Of a stretch of DNA of 64,000 nt, positions 48,106 to 57,032 are shown piece after piece; the first letter of the stretch is position 1, and each line of letters starts with the position of its first letter. Location of the stretch: contig DYJD01000004.1 of assembly GCA_020723325.1 (NCBI GenBank), forward strand, positions 186,001-250,000, given 5' to 3'. Made by a program: the position numbers and the translations under genes. This DNA is from Desulfosudis oleivorans (GTDB lineage: Bacteria; Desulfobacterota; Desulfobacteria; Desulfobacterales; SURF-7). The notes under the pieces are model-generated. The model made no database searches and had not been told where the DNA came from. It saw only the letters and a program-made list of their open reading frames with translations.

Positions 48106-48202
48106 GCTTTTCGCTTCACAGCCGGCATAGAAGGGCTCGGCAGGAAGCATGTCTGCCTTTCTTTGGAGCGATTTTTTTCTGTGACCTCTAAAAAGATAAT
48201 TG

Positions 48203-48529
48203 TTATGACAGCAGTGCCATTTTCAGGGTTGTATGGACATTGTCTTCCCAGGGCCAGAATTTGGCGACAATGGTTCCATTTGGGAATTCACATTCAAACA
48301 GGGTCTGGTTTGCCCGGATGCCGCCGGAGGCCCTGGTCAGGGTAAGATCCGCATCCGTGGGTTCCACGCCCTTGGGCTTCCGCGCCGGCCCCAACAAAGC
48401 GGTCAAGACCCGGCTCCATTCATCAATGTCCTTGTTATAGATGACGATCTCATGATATTCGTCATTTTCGCTTCTGACTTCATGGATTTGAAGTTTGCGG
48501 CACCGGTCGAGAATCTCTTTTAGTGTCAT
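48203..48529 (-). CDS. Hypothetical protein
   Basis: 108 aa, balanced composition, RBS region upstream. Confidence 0.55.
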   Translation of the reverse strand: MTLKEILDRCRKLQIHEVRSENDEYHEIVIYNKDIDEWSRVLTALLGPARKPKGVEPTDADLTLTRASGGIRANQTLFECEFPNGTIVAKFWPWEDNVHTTLKMALLS

Positions 48530-48630
48530 GTTGCCTGCCCGGATCCTGGAATTGAATCAATGGTTTCATAACTGCAAAGCAGCCATGGAGCTATCCTGAT
48601 CAGAGTTCTTATCATTACAGTGCGCCCATT

Positions 48631-49059
48631 TCAAGCCATATGGGTATTTGGACCGGTATTAAATTCCTCATCCTGTTCGCGGATTTTCTGATCCATCTGA
48701 TCGTTGATGAACTCCCGTATTTTCTCCCGGTTTTCTTCGGATAAATTCACGAACCGGCAACCGGCGCGGACACTCCGGGAGGACTTATGCTGCAACACCC
48801 AACGGATCTCGGCCTTCACGCCTTCCAGGATTTTCAAGGGCTCCAGCCCGTTCAGCTTTTCCAATTCCAGTTGGTCGCCTTCATGAATAATACCGCTTTC
48901 CCGTATATTGAATTTCAGACCCAGACCGCCCTCACTCAGGTTTAAAATACAGGCTTTAATGAGCCCTTCCGAATAGGCAGGCAAGCTGAAGGTGGCAGCG
49001 GTGGTCTCTTCCGAGGATAGTAACAACCGTTTGAAAATACGCTTTTCCGAAGTATTCAT
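48631..49059 (-). CDS. PilZ domain-containing protein
   Basis: NLSEGGLGLKF and RAGCRFVNLSEENREKI patterns typical of PilZ. Confidence 0.8.
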   Translation of the reverse strand: MNTSEKRIFKRLLLSSEETTAATFSLPAYSEGLIKACILNLSEGGLGLKFNIRESGIIHEGDQLELEKLNGLEPLKILEGVKAEIRWVLQHKSSRSVRAGCRFVNLSEENREKIREFINDQMDQKIREQDEEFNTGPNTHMA

Positions 49060-49097
49060 CTTGGTCCGCCCTTTCTTCCTGATAAATGGATATTTGA

Positions 49098-49217
49098 GCC
49101 TTGATCATCATTTCGGTCATCCTCCATTGCGGGAACAGCTTCCACTATAGTGGGAACAGGTTCCACTATAGTGGAAGCGGCTTCCAGCCGCGATGCAGCC
49201 GCAACGGTGGCCAAGGC
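49098..49217. repeat. Repeat family B copy with expanded core (three 21-bp units)
   Basis: gccttgatcatcatttcgg ... ggccaaggc; 21-bp units at 49129, 49150, 49171. Confidence 0.8.
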
Positions 49218-49225
49218 CGGTCTTC

Positions 49226-49969
49226 TTATTCCGACATTCCTTGCAGCAAGGCGAGGACATTATGCCCCAACACCGTGTGATTGTAGCCACCCTCCAGAAT
49301 ACCGAAACAACCGCCTTTGTTTTGTTGGGCCGTGTCCCGCACCATCCGGCCGATGGTAAAATAGTCTTCTGTTGTCAGAACCCCGCCCCAGTCTTCCTTG
49401 TGATTGTCAAAGCCGGCGGAAATGCCGATGATGTCCGCCCGGCAGTTCTCCATGGCTGTGCGGATTTCCGCCAGATAGGTATTGCGGTTGCGCGTGGCCA
49501 GGTTGTGGACTGTTGCCCAGGACTTATGTCCGAGAATGTTCTCAGTCCCATCTCCATGGTGCATGTCGATATCGAGGACATAAGCGCTTTCAATCCGGTT
49601 CTCCCTTTTCAATTTTTCCATGGCAATGGCCATATTATTGAAAAAGCAGAATCCCCAGGCCGAACCGGAGGAAGCATGATGACCGGGCGGACGGATCAGG
49701 CCAAAGGCCGGCTCCGTGAGTCCCGTCATGGCCGCCTGAATGGCGCCGCCAACGGCAAGGGCCGCGATCTCATACAAACCGTCATTTTTAACCGAACGAA
49801 TGTGATCGGCCGTGTGCACTGCCGCAATGTCGGCTTCCCTGGCAGGCGCGATGTCCACCAAGGTCACTTCCGCCTCAATCACTTGCAGCACAGCCTCCAT
49901 CCGGCCCCGGGCCGCGGCCGGATCGGCTGTATATACCTCCAAGAAATCGTTGTGAAAAAACACTTTCAT
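49226..49969 (-). CDS. Histone deacetylase family protein
   Basis: RPPGHHASSGSAWGFCFFNNMAIA, DIDMHHGDGTE, ISAGFDNHKED motifs. Confidence 0.92.
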   Translation of the reverse strand: MKVFFHNDFLEVYTADPAAARGRMEAVLQVIEAEVTLVDIAPAREADIAAVHTADHIRSVKNDGLYEIAALAVGGAIQAAMTGLTEPAFGLIRPPGHHASSGSAWGFCFFNNMAIAMEKLKRENRIESAYVLDIDMHHGDGTENILGHKSWATVHNLATRNRNTYLAEIRTAMENCRADIIGISAGFDNHKEDWGGVLTTEDYFTIGRMVRDTAQQNKGGCFGILEGGYNHTVLGHNVLALLQGMSE

Positions 49970-50040
49970 GGGGCACCTCATACCCTGAACACGCTAAAAT
50001 GTGTTCATCTACGCCTTGATCATTATTTGAGCCACTTATA

Positions 50041-50204
50041 AAAATTCGAATATCGAAATGCGAAACAAATTCGAATTACCTAAATTCAAATAAAACAACA
50101 TCGGCAAACGATTCGACCATTGAACTACTGTTGCTTGTTTTGATAATTTGGTCATTGAAATTTTGAATTTGTTTCGAATTTCAGATTTCGATATTCGAGT
50201 TTAG
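50041..50204. repeat. Repeat family A, copy 3
   Basis: Near-identical order and spacing to 2273-2434. Confidence 0.85.
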
Positions 50205-50232
50205 TACTTTGTGCCTGAAAATAATTCAATTA

Positions 50233-51135
50233 CTAATTGTGAACACTTCTAACCTGATCCTTCAGCCCGGATCGAATCCACCCCGGCGGCTTGATTCGGC
50301 CGGCGCTGACATCCCGCATGCGCACCCCGTGGATGATTTCACACACCGCCCCGTTCAGGGTCTCAATTTCCAGATTAAAAATGAGACCGCCGTTTTCATC
50401 CGTTCCCAAAGGGATCACAAGGCCCCGATAAGTTTCCCCGGTTTGGGTTGGCCGGACAATTTCCCGTCGGCTGAACCCCACCGGAAAGGCGACAATCCCA
50501 TGAAAACGCTGCCCCCAGACGCAGGCGGCATGAAAGGCCGCATCCAAGGGGAACGGCGAGCCCAATACCAACGGCAACGCTCCCAGTCCGTCGGCCGCCG
50601 GGGCATGAATCTCGGCAATTGCCCCGGATATGGACACATGCAGTCCGCGGGTAATCGTATGATACGCAGGGCCGAAAGGCACCAACTCCTGATAAACCGC
50701 TCGCGGAGAAACCGCAAAGTCGACGCCGCTCGCGGGGGATCTGTTTACCCCAGGGCCTTGCCCCGCTCTTTGCCCTTTTCCCGGAAAACAAATGACCGCA
50801 TGTTCCTTAATCCGGCTGATGGTGGATTTGCCGCTCTGCACCCGCATGGTCAAGCGTGCGACCACATCACCGTTGTCATAACAGGTCAGATCGTTGATGA
50901 CGGCAAGTTCCGCCACCTCCGGTTTAATATACAGGAATTTATCGAAACTTGCATCTTTTATTACGTGGATGTCAATGGCCGGAAAAACCTGCTGAACAGC
51001 CCCGGCCAATATCTGCATGGCTTCCACTGCCGGCATGACGGTTCTATCTTCAAAGCGATGATCCCGCAGATACAGCGGGACCGGAATGGTCATGGGCAAC
51101 CGGACCGTCGTACTTATTTTGGAAATATTTTCCAT
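50233..51135 (-). CDS. Stand-alone polyketide-synthase-type dehydratase (PS-DH-like) protein
   Basis: DHRFEDRTVMPAVEAM, FGPAYHTITRGL, PFPLDAAFHAACVWGQ match the His, GxxY and Asp motifs of PKS DH double hotdogs. Confidence 0.75.
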   Translation of the reverse strand: MENISKISTTVRLPMTIPVPLYLRDHRFEDRTVMPAVEAMQILAGAVQQVFPAIDIHVIKDASFDKFLYIKPEVAELAVINDLTCYDNGDVVARLTMRVQSGKSTISRIKEHAVICFPGKGQRAGQGPGVNRSPASGVDFAVSPRAVYQELVPFGPAYHTITRGLHVSISGAIAEIHAPAADGLGALPLVLGSPFPLDAAFHAACVWGQRFHGIVAFPVGFSRREIVRPTQTGETYRGLVIPLGTDENGGLIFNLEIETLNGAVCEIIHGVRMRDVSAGRIKPPGWIRSGLKDQVRSVHN

Positions 51136-51593
51136 AGATGCGTGGTTTTGGCATCCACTTCCACCGGGATGCCCTCCTTGTTCACCGCACAATGCCGGGT
51201 GAAGCCTTTGCAGACAATGCCGCCGGTCTGCTCCTGAACAATGGTATATTCAAAACGCAAGCGCACCCTTTCCATTTCCGACGGCCGGGTGTAAATCCAC
51301 ATGGCATCATCATAATAAAGCGGACTGTGATAGGTGATGCCGATTTCAATGATGGGATAGATGTAGCCGCTTTCCTCGATTTCACGATAGGGATAAGCCG
51401 CATCGCGCATCAGGGAAGCCCGGCCGAGTTCAAAATAGCGCAGATAATTGGCATGGTAAACCACCTGGGAACGATCCGTATCCGCATACAGGGTGCGGTT
51501 CAGGCAGCGGTGCCACACCGTGCCGTCGCTTTTATTCCGGACATAACGTTCATCGCCGTTGAGCACTTCCGGTATGAAAGGTTTCGGTCGCAT
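51114..51593 (-). CDS. Acyl-CoA/ACP thioesterase, YbgC-like hotdog
   Basis: YADTDRSQVVYHANYLRYFELGRASLMRD signature. Confidence 0.87.
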   Translation of the reverse strand: MRPKPFIPEVLNGDERYVRNKSDGTVWHRCLNRTLYADTDRSQVVYHANYLRYFELGRASLMRDAAYPYREIEESGYIYPIIEIGITYHSPLYYDDAMWIYTRPSEMERVRLRFEYTIVQEQTGGIVCKGFTRHCAVNKEGIPVEVDAKTTHLWKIFPK

Positions 51594-52859
51594 TCACACC
51601 CCCCGAAAAACAACGCAGCAGTTGGTGCCGCCGAAGCCGAAGGCATTGGAAAGAAAAAATTCATGGGACTGCTTGCGCACCTGGTTGGGCACCACGTCGA
51701 TATCTGCCAGCCCCGGGTCCGGAATATGATTCACCGTGGGCAGAATGATCCCCTGCCGCATGGCCTCAATACTCAGGGCCGCCTCAATGGCCGCCGAAGC
51801 CCCCAGGGTATGGCCGATCTGGCTCTTATTGGAGGAAACCGGTATCTTTTGAAGATGCCCGTTGAAAACAGCGCGCAGGCATTCCACTTCCGTGCTGTCC
51901 CCCTTCATGGTAGAGGTGCCGTGGGCGTTGACATATTGAATATCTTCCGGCCCGAGCCCGGCATCGACAATGGCTTCGCGAATGGCCCGGATAATGGTTT
52001 CCGCATTGGGCCGGGTGAAATGATGGGCATCCGAAGTCCAGCCGATACCCATGACTTCGGCCTTGGGGGACAAACCAAAAGGCCGTAAGACCTCGTCGGC
52101 GGCCAGCACCACCACCCCACCGCCTTCGGAAAGCACAATACCCTTGCGGTCGATACTGAAGGGTCGCGAGGCCTGGGTGGGATCGGCAAAGGCCCGGTCA
52201 TCGGGATTGATTTTGATGGTGGCGGACATATTGGCAAAACCCTGGATGATTTCCGGGATCAAACAAGTGTCCACCCCCCCGGCCAGCACAAAATCACAAT
52301 CCCCGTCCCGGATCATGCGGGCGCCTATGCCGATGGCGTGATTGCCCGAGGCACAAGCCCCCTGGGGGGAAAAAATGGGTCCGGTGAATCCCAGCATCAT
52401 CCCGGCCTTGCCGGCCGGCAGGTTGGCGCACAAATTGGGCAGCAGATAAGGGCTGACCTTGTACGGCCCCTTGGTGGCATAATTGGTCATGGCAATGCGA
52501 AAGGCATCGGTGCCGTTGAGGGCCGAGCCGATCAGACAGGCCATGCGGGGCGCGGTCTCATTATTCACCACCAGTCCGGCATTGGCCAAGGCCTCCCGGC
52601 ACACCGCCATGGTGAGCAGGACAAAGTCCGCATCCCAATTGTAAGCCTCTTTGCGATCAATGAAATCCATGGAAAGGGGGTCCCAGTCCGGTATCTCCCC
52701 CACCACGTTGCTGCGGGTCTTGACTTCGCAGCGGGTGACTTTACGGAAGCCGGCTTCTCCGCGCACGGCCCGCTCCCAGGTTTTGGCAAAGGTGCGCCCC
52801 AAGGGCGTGGCCGCCCCATAACCCACTACATAAACGCGTCTGTTTTTCGGCGCTTTCAT
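51594..52859 (-). CDS. Beta-ketoacyl-ACP synthase
   Basis: GACASGNHAIG Cys, VNAHGTSTMKGD His, KSQIGHTLGASAAIEA His. Confidence 0.92.
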   Translation of the reverse strand: MKAPKNRRVYVVGYGAATPLGRTFAKTWERAVRGEAGFRKVTRCEVKTRSNVVGEIPDWDPLSMDFIDRKEAYNWDADFVLLTMAVCREALANAGLVVNNETAPRMACLIGSALNGTDAFRIAMTNYATKGPYKVSPYLLPNLCANLPAGKAGMMLGFTGPIFSPQGACASGNHAIGIGARMIRDGDCDFVLAGGVDTCLIPEIIQGFANMSATIKINPDDRAFADPTQASRPFSIDRKGIVLSEGGGVVVLAADEVLRPFGLSPKAEVMGIGWTSDAHHFTRPNAETIIRAIREAIVDAGLGPEDIQYVNAHGTSTMKGDSTEVECLRAVFNGHLQKIPVSSNKSQIGHTLGASAAIEAALSIEAMRQGIILPTVNHIPDPGLADIDVVPNQVRKQSHEFFLSNAFGFGGTNCCVVFRGV

Positions 52860-52872
52860 GACTTCCTTGTTC

Positions 52873-54123
52873 CTATTCCGTCCTGCGGAAAATCATGCAG
52901 GCATTGCATCCGCCGAAGCCGAAGGCGTTCTTCAGCACGTGCTCCTGCTGCAGCCTGCGGCTTCCTTGGGCCACACAATCCAGCTCCATTTCCGGATCGG
53001 GCAAATAATTAATGGTGGGCGGCAGGGTTTCCGTCTGCATGCCCCGGAGCGCCCAAATGGATTCAATGGCGCTTGAGGCCCCCATGGCATGCCCCATCAG
53101 GGACTTGTTGGCCGTCACCGGCGGAATCTTGGTTCCGAATACGGCCCTCAAGGCCGCATACTCCACCTGATCGCCGATGCGGGTTGCGGCAGCATGGGCA
53201 TTCACCGCCTGGATATCCCCAGGCCCAAGGCCGGCATGGGCCAGGCTTTTCTCCATACAGCTTTTAACGGTTTCAAAATACGGCGCGACAAAATGATGGG
53301 CATCCGAGGTCATGCCCCAGCCGGCGATTTCCGCATTGTATTGCAACCCATGGGCCGATGCAAATGCTTTTGTGGCTAAAATGATGGCACCGGCTCCTTC
53401 GGCAATGACAAAGCCCCGCCGGTGCAAGGAAAACGGCCGGCTGGCCGATTCCGGCGGTTCTGCCGGCCCACCCTCCTTGGGAACATAGGCCCCGTTCATG
53501 GTGGCGAAACCGGCCACAATTGGCTCCACCAAGGCAAAATCCACGGCCCCGCAAATGGCCACCTCCGCCTGGCCCTGGGCTAGCAGCATGGCGCCGATGA
53601 TCATGGAAGTCACGCCGGTGGCGCAGGCCGTGATGGTGGCGGTGATGGGCCCCCTGGCGCCGGTCAGCATGGAAATCTTGCCCCCCACCATGTTGATGCA
53701 GGCATTGGGATTGGAATACGGATGGGGCCATTTCCCGGCGGCAATCATCAAGCGGTCGGCCGCAAGAACGGCATCGATTCCGCCGATGGCGGAACTGTAA
53801 GTCACCGCCACCCGCGGTGCCAGATCCGGCGTGATGGTGATTCCGCTTTTTTCCAGGGCCCGTTGTACGGTCAACAAGGCGTATTTGAAAATCGGCGAAC
53901 GCCAGCAGGCCTGTTCCCGGGGTTTGAGAAAGGGATAATCCAGATGATCAATGGAAGGTGCCTGGCCGGCGATGCGCACTGGGAATTCCGGGGAAAGCGG
54001 GAAGCGCGTCAACGGCCCGATGCCGCTTTGCCCTTGAACAGCCCGGGTCCACTGCTCCGCAAGCTCAATCCCCAAAGGGGATACGGCATCATACCCGACA
54101 ATGACCGCGGTGGTTGCGTCCAT
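52873..54123 (-). CDS. Beta-ketoacyl-ACP synthase, variant HAAAT motif
   Basis: ITACATGVTSM Cys, VNAHAAATRIGD His, KSLMGHAMGASSAIES His. Confidence 0.9.
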   Translation of the reverse strand: MDATTAVIVGYDAVSPLGIELAEQWTRAVQGQSGIGPLTRFPLSPEFPVRIAGQAPSIDHLDYPFLKPREQACWRSPIFKYALLTVQRALEKSGITITPDLAPRVAVTYSSAIGGIDAVLAADRLMIAAGKWPHPYSNPNACINMVGGKISMLTGARGPITATITACATGVTSMIIGAMLLAQGQAEVAICGAVDFALVEPIVAGFATMNGAYVPKEGGPAEPPESASRPFSLHRRGFVIAEGAGAIILATKAFASAHGLQYNAEIAGWGMTSDAHHFVAPYFETVKSCMEKSLAHAGLGPGDIQAVNAHAAATRIGDQVEYAALRAVFGTKIPPVTANKSLMGHAMGASSAIESIWALRGMQTETLPPTINYLPDPEMELDCVAQGSRRLQQEHVLKNAFGFGGCNACMIFRRTE

Positions 54124-54128
54124 GCCCT

Positions 54129-55127
54129 TTACCAGGGAATGAATTGATAGAGTTTGGCGAACATTTCATACACTTGGATCCAGTTCTGCAAATCCTGGGT
54201 GGAACGCATGTGGGCACGCTTGTTGACCATGACCCAGCTCATGTGGGCGGCCCCGTCCTTGCAGGTGGAACAATCCCGGGTTTCCGAGGTGCAGCAGCGG
54301 TGCATGGTTTTGAGATCCGAGGCCCAACGGATGAAATTGGTCAGGCGCTTGGGCTGCGGCTGGCGATTGTCCAAAGCATCGGTCACCGACGGGCATTCCA
54401 GCCAGCCGAAACTGCGTTCCATCATTTTTCCGCTGGTGATGATCTCATGATAATATTTGGAGGAAATGACCGTGTCCGCATAGGTGTCCAGCATGGCGTC
54501 CATTTCCTTACGAATATCGGCAAGTTCCTGGACGGACCAGGAGAAGCCGTTCACCCCCTCGTCATTGGACAGAAGCTGCATATGCACCTTCAGGCCCACG
54601 TCCCGGATTTTGCGTATGACCGCCTCGGTTTTTCCGATCTGCTTGGGGGTGATGGTGTACAAATAATAGGTATAGGGATCGCCCGCATAGTTCTTGCGGG
54701 AAATGGAAAAGGTGTCTTTGCCCCGCAGGATTTTTTCGTCTTCTTCATCACCCCAAACGGAAATCCCCACCATCATGTCCGGAAAACGCTCCCTGGGCAC
54801 CTTGATCAGGCCGTTGGTGGCGCAAAAAGTCGGCAAGCGGCGGTAAAAGGCTTCCACGCGATCCAGGCACAAGGTGGGCTCACCGCCGATGAGAATGGCC
54901 AGGTTGACCCCCCGGGCTTTTTCCTTGTCAATGAAGGCTTCCCATTGGCTGATGTCGTTTTCCTCCGGCGCCGCCTGGTGTTCGCCGGATGAAAAAAAGA
55001 AACAGCCCTTGCAGCGCAAATTGCAGCGATTGGTGACATCGTAAATCGAACTGCGGATATTCAGCTTTGAAATCCGGGAATAGCGCGCATGCCATTCCTT
55101 ATCCAACAATGAACTAACGGTTTTCAT
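54129..55127 (-). CDS. Radical SAM protein (paralog 1)
   Basis: CNLRCKGC motif, C-terminal CCTSETRDCSTC auxiliary Cys cluster; start at MKTVSSLLDKEW. Confidence 0.9.
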   Translation of the reverse strand: MKTVSSLLDKEWHARYSRISKLNIRSSIYDVTNRCNLRCKGCFFFSSGEHQAAPEENDISQWEAFIDKEKARGVNLAILIGGEPTLCLDRVEAFYRRLPTFCATNGLIKVPRERFPDMMVGISVWGDEEDEKILRGKDTFSISRKNYAGDPYTYYLYTITPKQIGKTEAVIRKIRDVGLKVHMQLLSNDEGVNGFSWSVQELADIRKEMDAMLDTYADTVISSKYYHEIITSGKMMERSFGWLECPSVTDALDNRQPQPKRLTNFIRWASDLKTMHRCCTSETRDCSTCKDGAAHMSWVMVNKRAHMRSTQDLQNWIQVYEMFAKLYQFIPW

Positions 55128-55146
55128 CAACCGGCTCCTTGATCGG

Positions 55147-56235
55147 TTATTTTTCCGGCACGACAATCAACTGATTGCACAGGTTGGGCTCTTTTGCATA
55201 GCCCGTTACCCAGACGCTCAGATATGTGTCGGCATAATCCAGCCAGGCCTTGAAGGTTGTGGGGTCAACGGCATGGCGATAGAGCTTGGCCGTCACCACC
55301 GCGCTGCCCGAGGCATAATGCCGGCAATCGGCGCAATCCGTGTCCGGTACACAGCAGGCCGCATTTTTGTCCCAGGTCAGATCCGTGCGATACTGGCGGA
55401 AAGAGCGGCCCAGCCCCAAATCCGCCGCGGGATTCATGCGCGGATACAGGCAGCCGTACAAGCCGTGCAGACTCAAGGGATGGGTATGGGCCACGGCGTT
55501 ATAATAGGAGAACAAAACCTGCTGCGGAAACCGGTTCAGCAGGGTGATCATCATGTTGCGGGTGCTTTCCAGGGAAAGCCGGTTATGGCGCAACCCCCCT
55601 GTATAACCCACCGGTGCTGAAAAAACATTGAAGGTAACCTTGCAGTCGTGGGCGGCCAAGGTTTGGACCACCTCCGCGGCTTGTTGAATATTGTCCCGGG
55701 TAAAAGTGTACACAAATACGGCCCGTTCGTCCCTGCGGTAGTTCTCGATCTGCCGTAGCAGCATGTCCTTGGCCTTGCGGGTTTTCAGGCTGGTTTCGTC
55801 ATTGCCCCATACGGAAATATGAATTTTATAATTCACCGTGCGGGGAATCAACTTAAGCCCGTTGGTGGCAATGGCCCCGAGGGGTATTTCTTCATAACAG
55901 ACCTCACACAGTTCCGGAACCAGCGAAGGTTCGGCACCGGCCAGGACCACAAAGGTGATGCCGCGCTTTTTTTCCGCAGCCATCAAGGCGCGCCAAGCCT
56001 CCACATCCCGGTTTTCCTCGGCAAACTGTTTTTCACCTTCATAATAATAGCAACCGTCACAGCGAATGTTGCAGCGGTTGGTCATATCATAGGTTGATTC
56101 CCGCAGAAAAAAATATTTGCGGACTTTTTCCCAGCGCTCCCGGACAATGGGATCGGAAATGATCTCGGAAAATTTCCATTCCTTTTTACATGCTTCCGGG
56201 CTTGTTTGGATCGGTTCGATAATCGCGGCTCGCAC
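55147..56235 (-). CDS. Radical SAM protein (paralog 2)
   Basis: CNIRCDGC motif, C-terminal CCVPDTDCADC; colinear similarity with neighbouring paralog. Confidence 0.9.
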   Translation of the reverse strand: MRAAIIEPIQTSPEACKKEWKFSEIISDPIVRERWEKVRKYFFLRESTYDMTNRCNIRCDGCYYYEGEKQFAEENRDVEAWRALMAAEKKRGITFVVLAGAEPSLVPELCEVCYEEIPLGAIATNGLKLIPRTVNYKIHISVWGNDETSLKTRKAKDMLLRQIENYRRDERAVFVYTFTRDNIQQAAEVVQTLAAHDCKVTFNVFSAPVGYTGGLRHNRLSLESTRNMMITLLNRFPQQVLFSYYNAVAHTHPLSLHGLYGCLYPRMNPAADLGLGRSFRQYRTDLTWDKNAACCVPDTDCADCRHYASGSAVVTAKLYRHAVDPTTFKAWLDYADTYLSVWVTGYAKEPNLCNQLIVVPEK

Positions 56236-56258
56236 CTTTTCCTCTCCGTTTGTATTGA

Positions 56259-56525
56259 TCAGGCTGACAGTTTATTCTTGATATAGGCTGAAATCAAGCG
56301 GATGGTGGTAAGCTTGGGGTAATCATCCTCGTCGATCCGGATGCCGTATTCATCCCGTAAAACCAGGGCCACGGTGGCCAGATCCATGCTGTCGATGCCC
56401 ACTTCATCCACCAGATCCATGTCCGGATTGAAGGTTTGCGGGGTGACATCTTCCAGTTTGAGCTCGTCAATCATGATCTCCGCAACCCGCAAGATGATTT
56501 TTTCAATATCGATTGCCTTGGACAT
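56259..56525 (-). CDS. Acyl carrier protein
   Basis: VDEVGIDSMDLATVALVLRDEYGI phosphopantetheine Ser motif. Confidence 0.9.
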   Translation of the reverse strand: MSKAIDIEKIILRVAEIMIDELKLEDVTPQTFNPDMDLVDEVGIDSMDLATVALVLRDEYGIRIDEDDYPKLTTIRLISAYIKNKLSA

Positions 56526-56629
56526 CCCTCTTCTTCTCCTTTACAAATAATCATTCAATGAACTGATAAGCAGGGGAATCTACCACAAAGGACCCATTGA
56601 GTACAGAGGTAAGTTAAAAAGCTGTTTTT

Positions 56630-57013
56630 TCAATTCTTGGTTACAACCTTCACCTTCATAAACCCGTTGCAAATCATCTCCCCGGCCGCCATCAAACGAA
56701 AGGCATAAGCCCCTTCATTTCCTGTTGCCGGTGCAATGTGGATTTGTATGGGCTCATCGGGTCTGATAATGCGCCGGAAGCGGATGCGGCTGATTTCCGT
56801 CACCGCCAGGGTTTGTTCACATGCCTGCTGAAGGACATCCAGCACCATCCCCAACTGGGCCACCCCTGGAACAATGGGATCACCCGGAAAATGACCGGAA
56901 AACCAGGCCGACTTCGGCCCGATGACCACCTCTGCTGAAATTTCTCCTGTTTCCGAACGTCTGATATTTTGCAATCCATGCCACATGTCTGAAAGCTTCT
57001 TCTCGAATTTCAT
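56630..57013 (-). CDS. Hotdog-fold FabZ/ApeI-like protein
   Basis: GHFPGDPIVPGVAQLGMVLDVL; 127 aa. Confidence 0.82.
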   Translation of the reverse strand: MKFEKKLSDMWHGLQNIRRSETGEISAEVVIGPKSAWFSGHFPGDPIVPGVAQLGMVLDVLQQACEQTLAVTEISRIRFRRIIRPDEPIQIHIAPATGNEGAYAFRLMAAGEMICNGFMKVKVVTKN

Positions 57014-57032
57014 TCAAATTGTCAACCCGCGC

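Noticed and set aside
49193-50041. 282-aa plus-strand ORF
   Set aside because: Antisense to the histone deacetylase gene, which has clear catalytic motifs; high GC at third positions creates shadow ORFs.
51138-52088. 316-aa plus-strand ORF, and similar 54114..54992
   Set aside because: Antisense to ketosynthase and radical SAM genes with strong motifs.
51594-54123. The two adjacent ketosynthases as a classic KSalpha/CLF pair
   Set aside because: Both retain the active-site Cys and two His; the CLF-like domain is instead in the 58379-60550 fusion.
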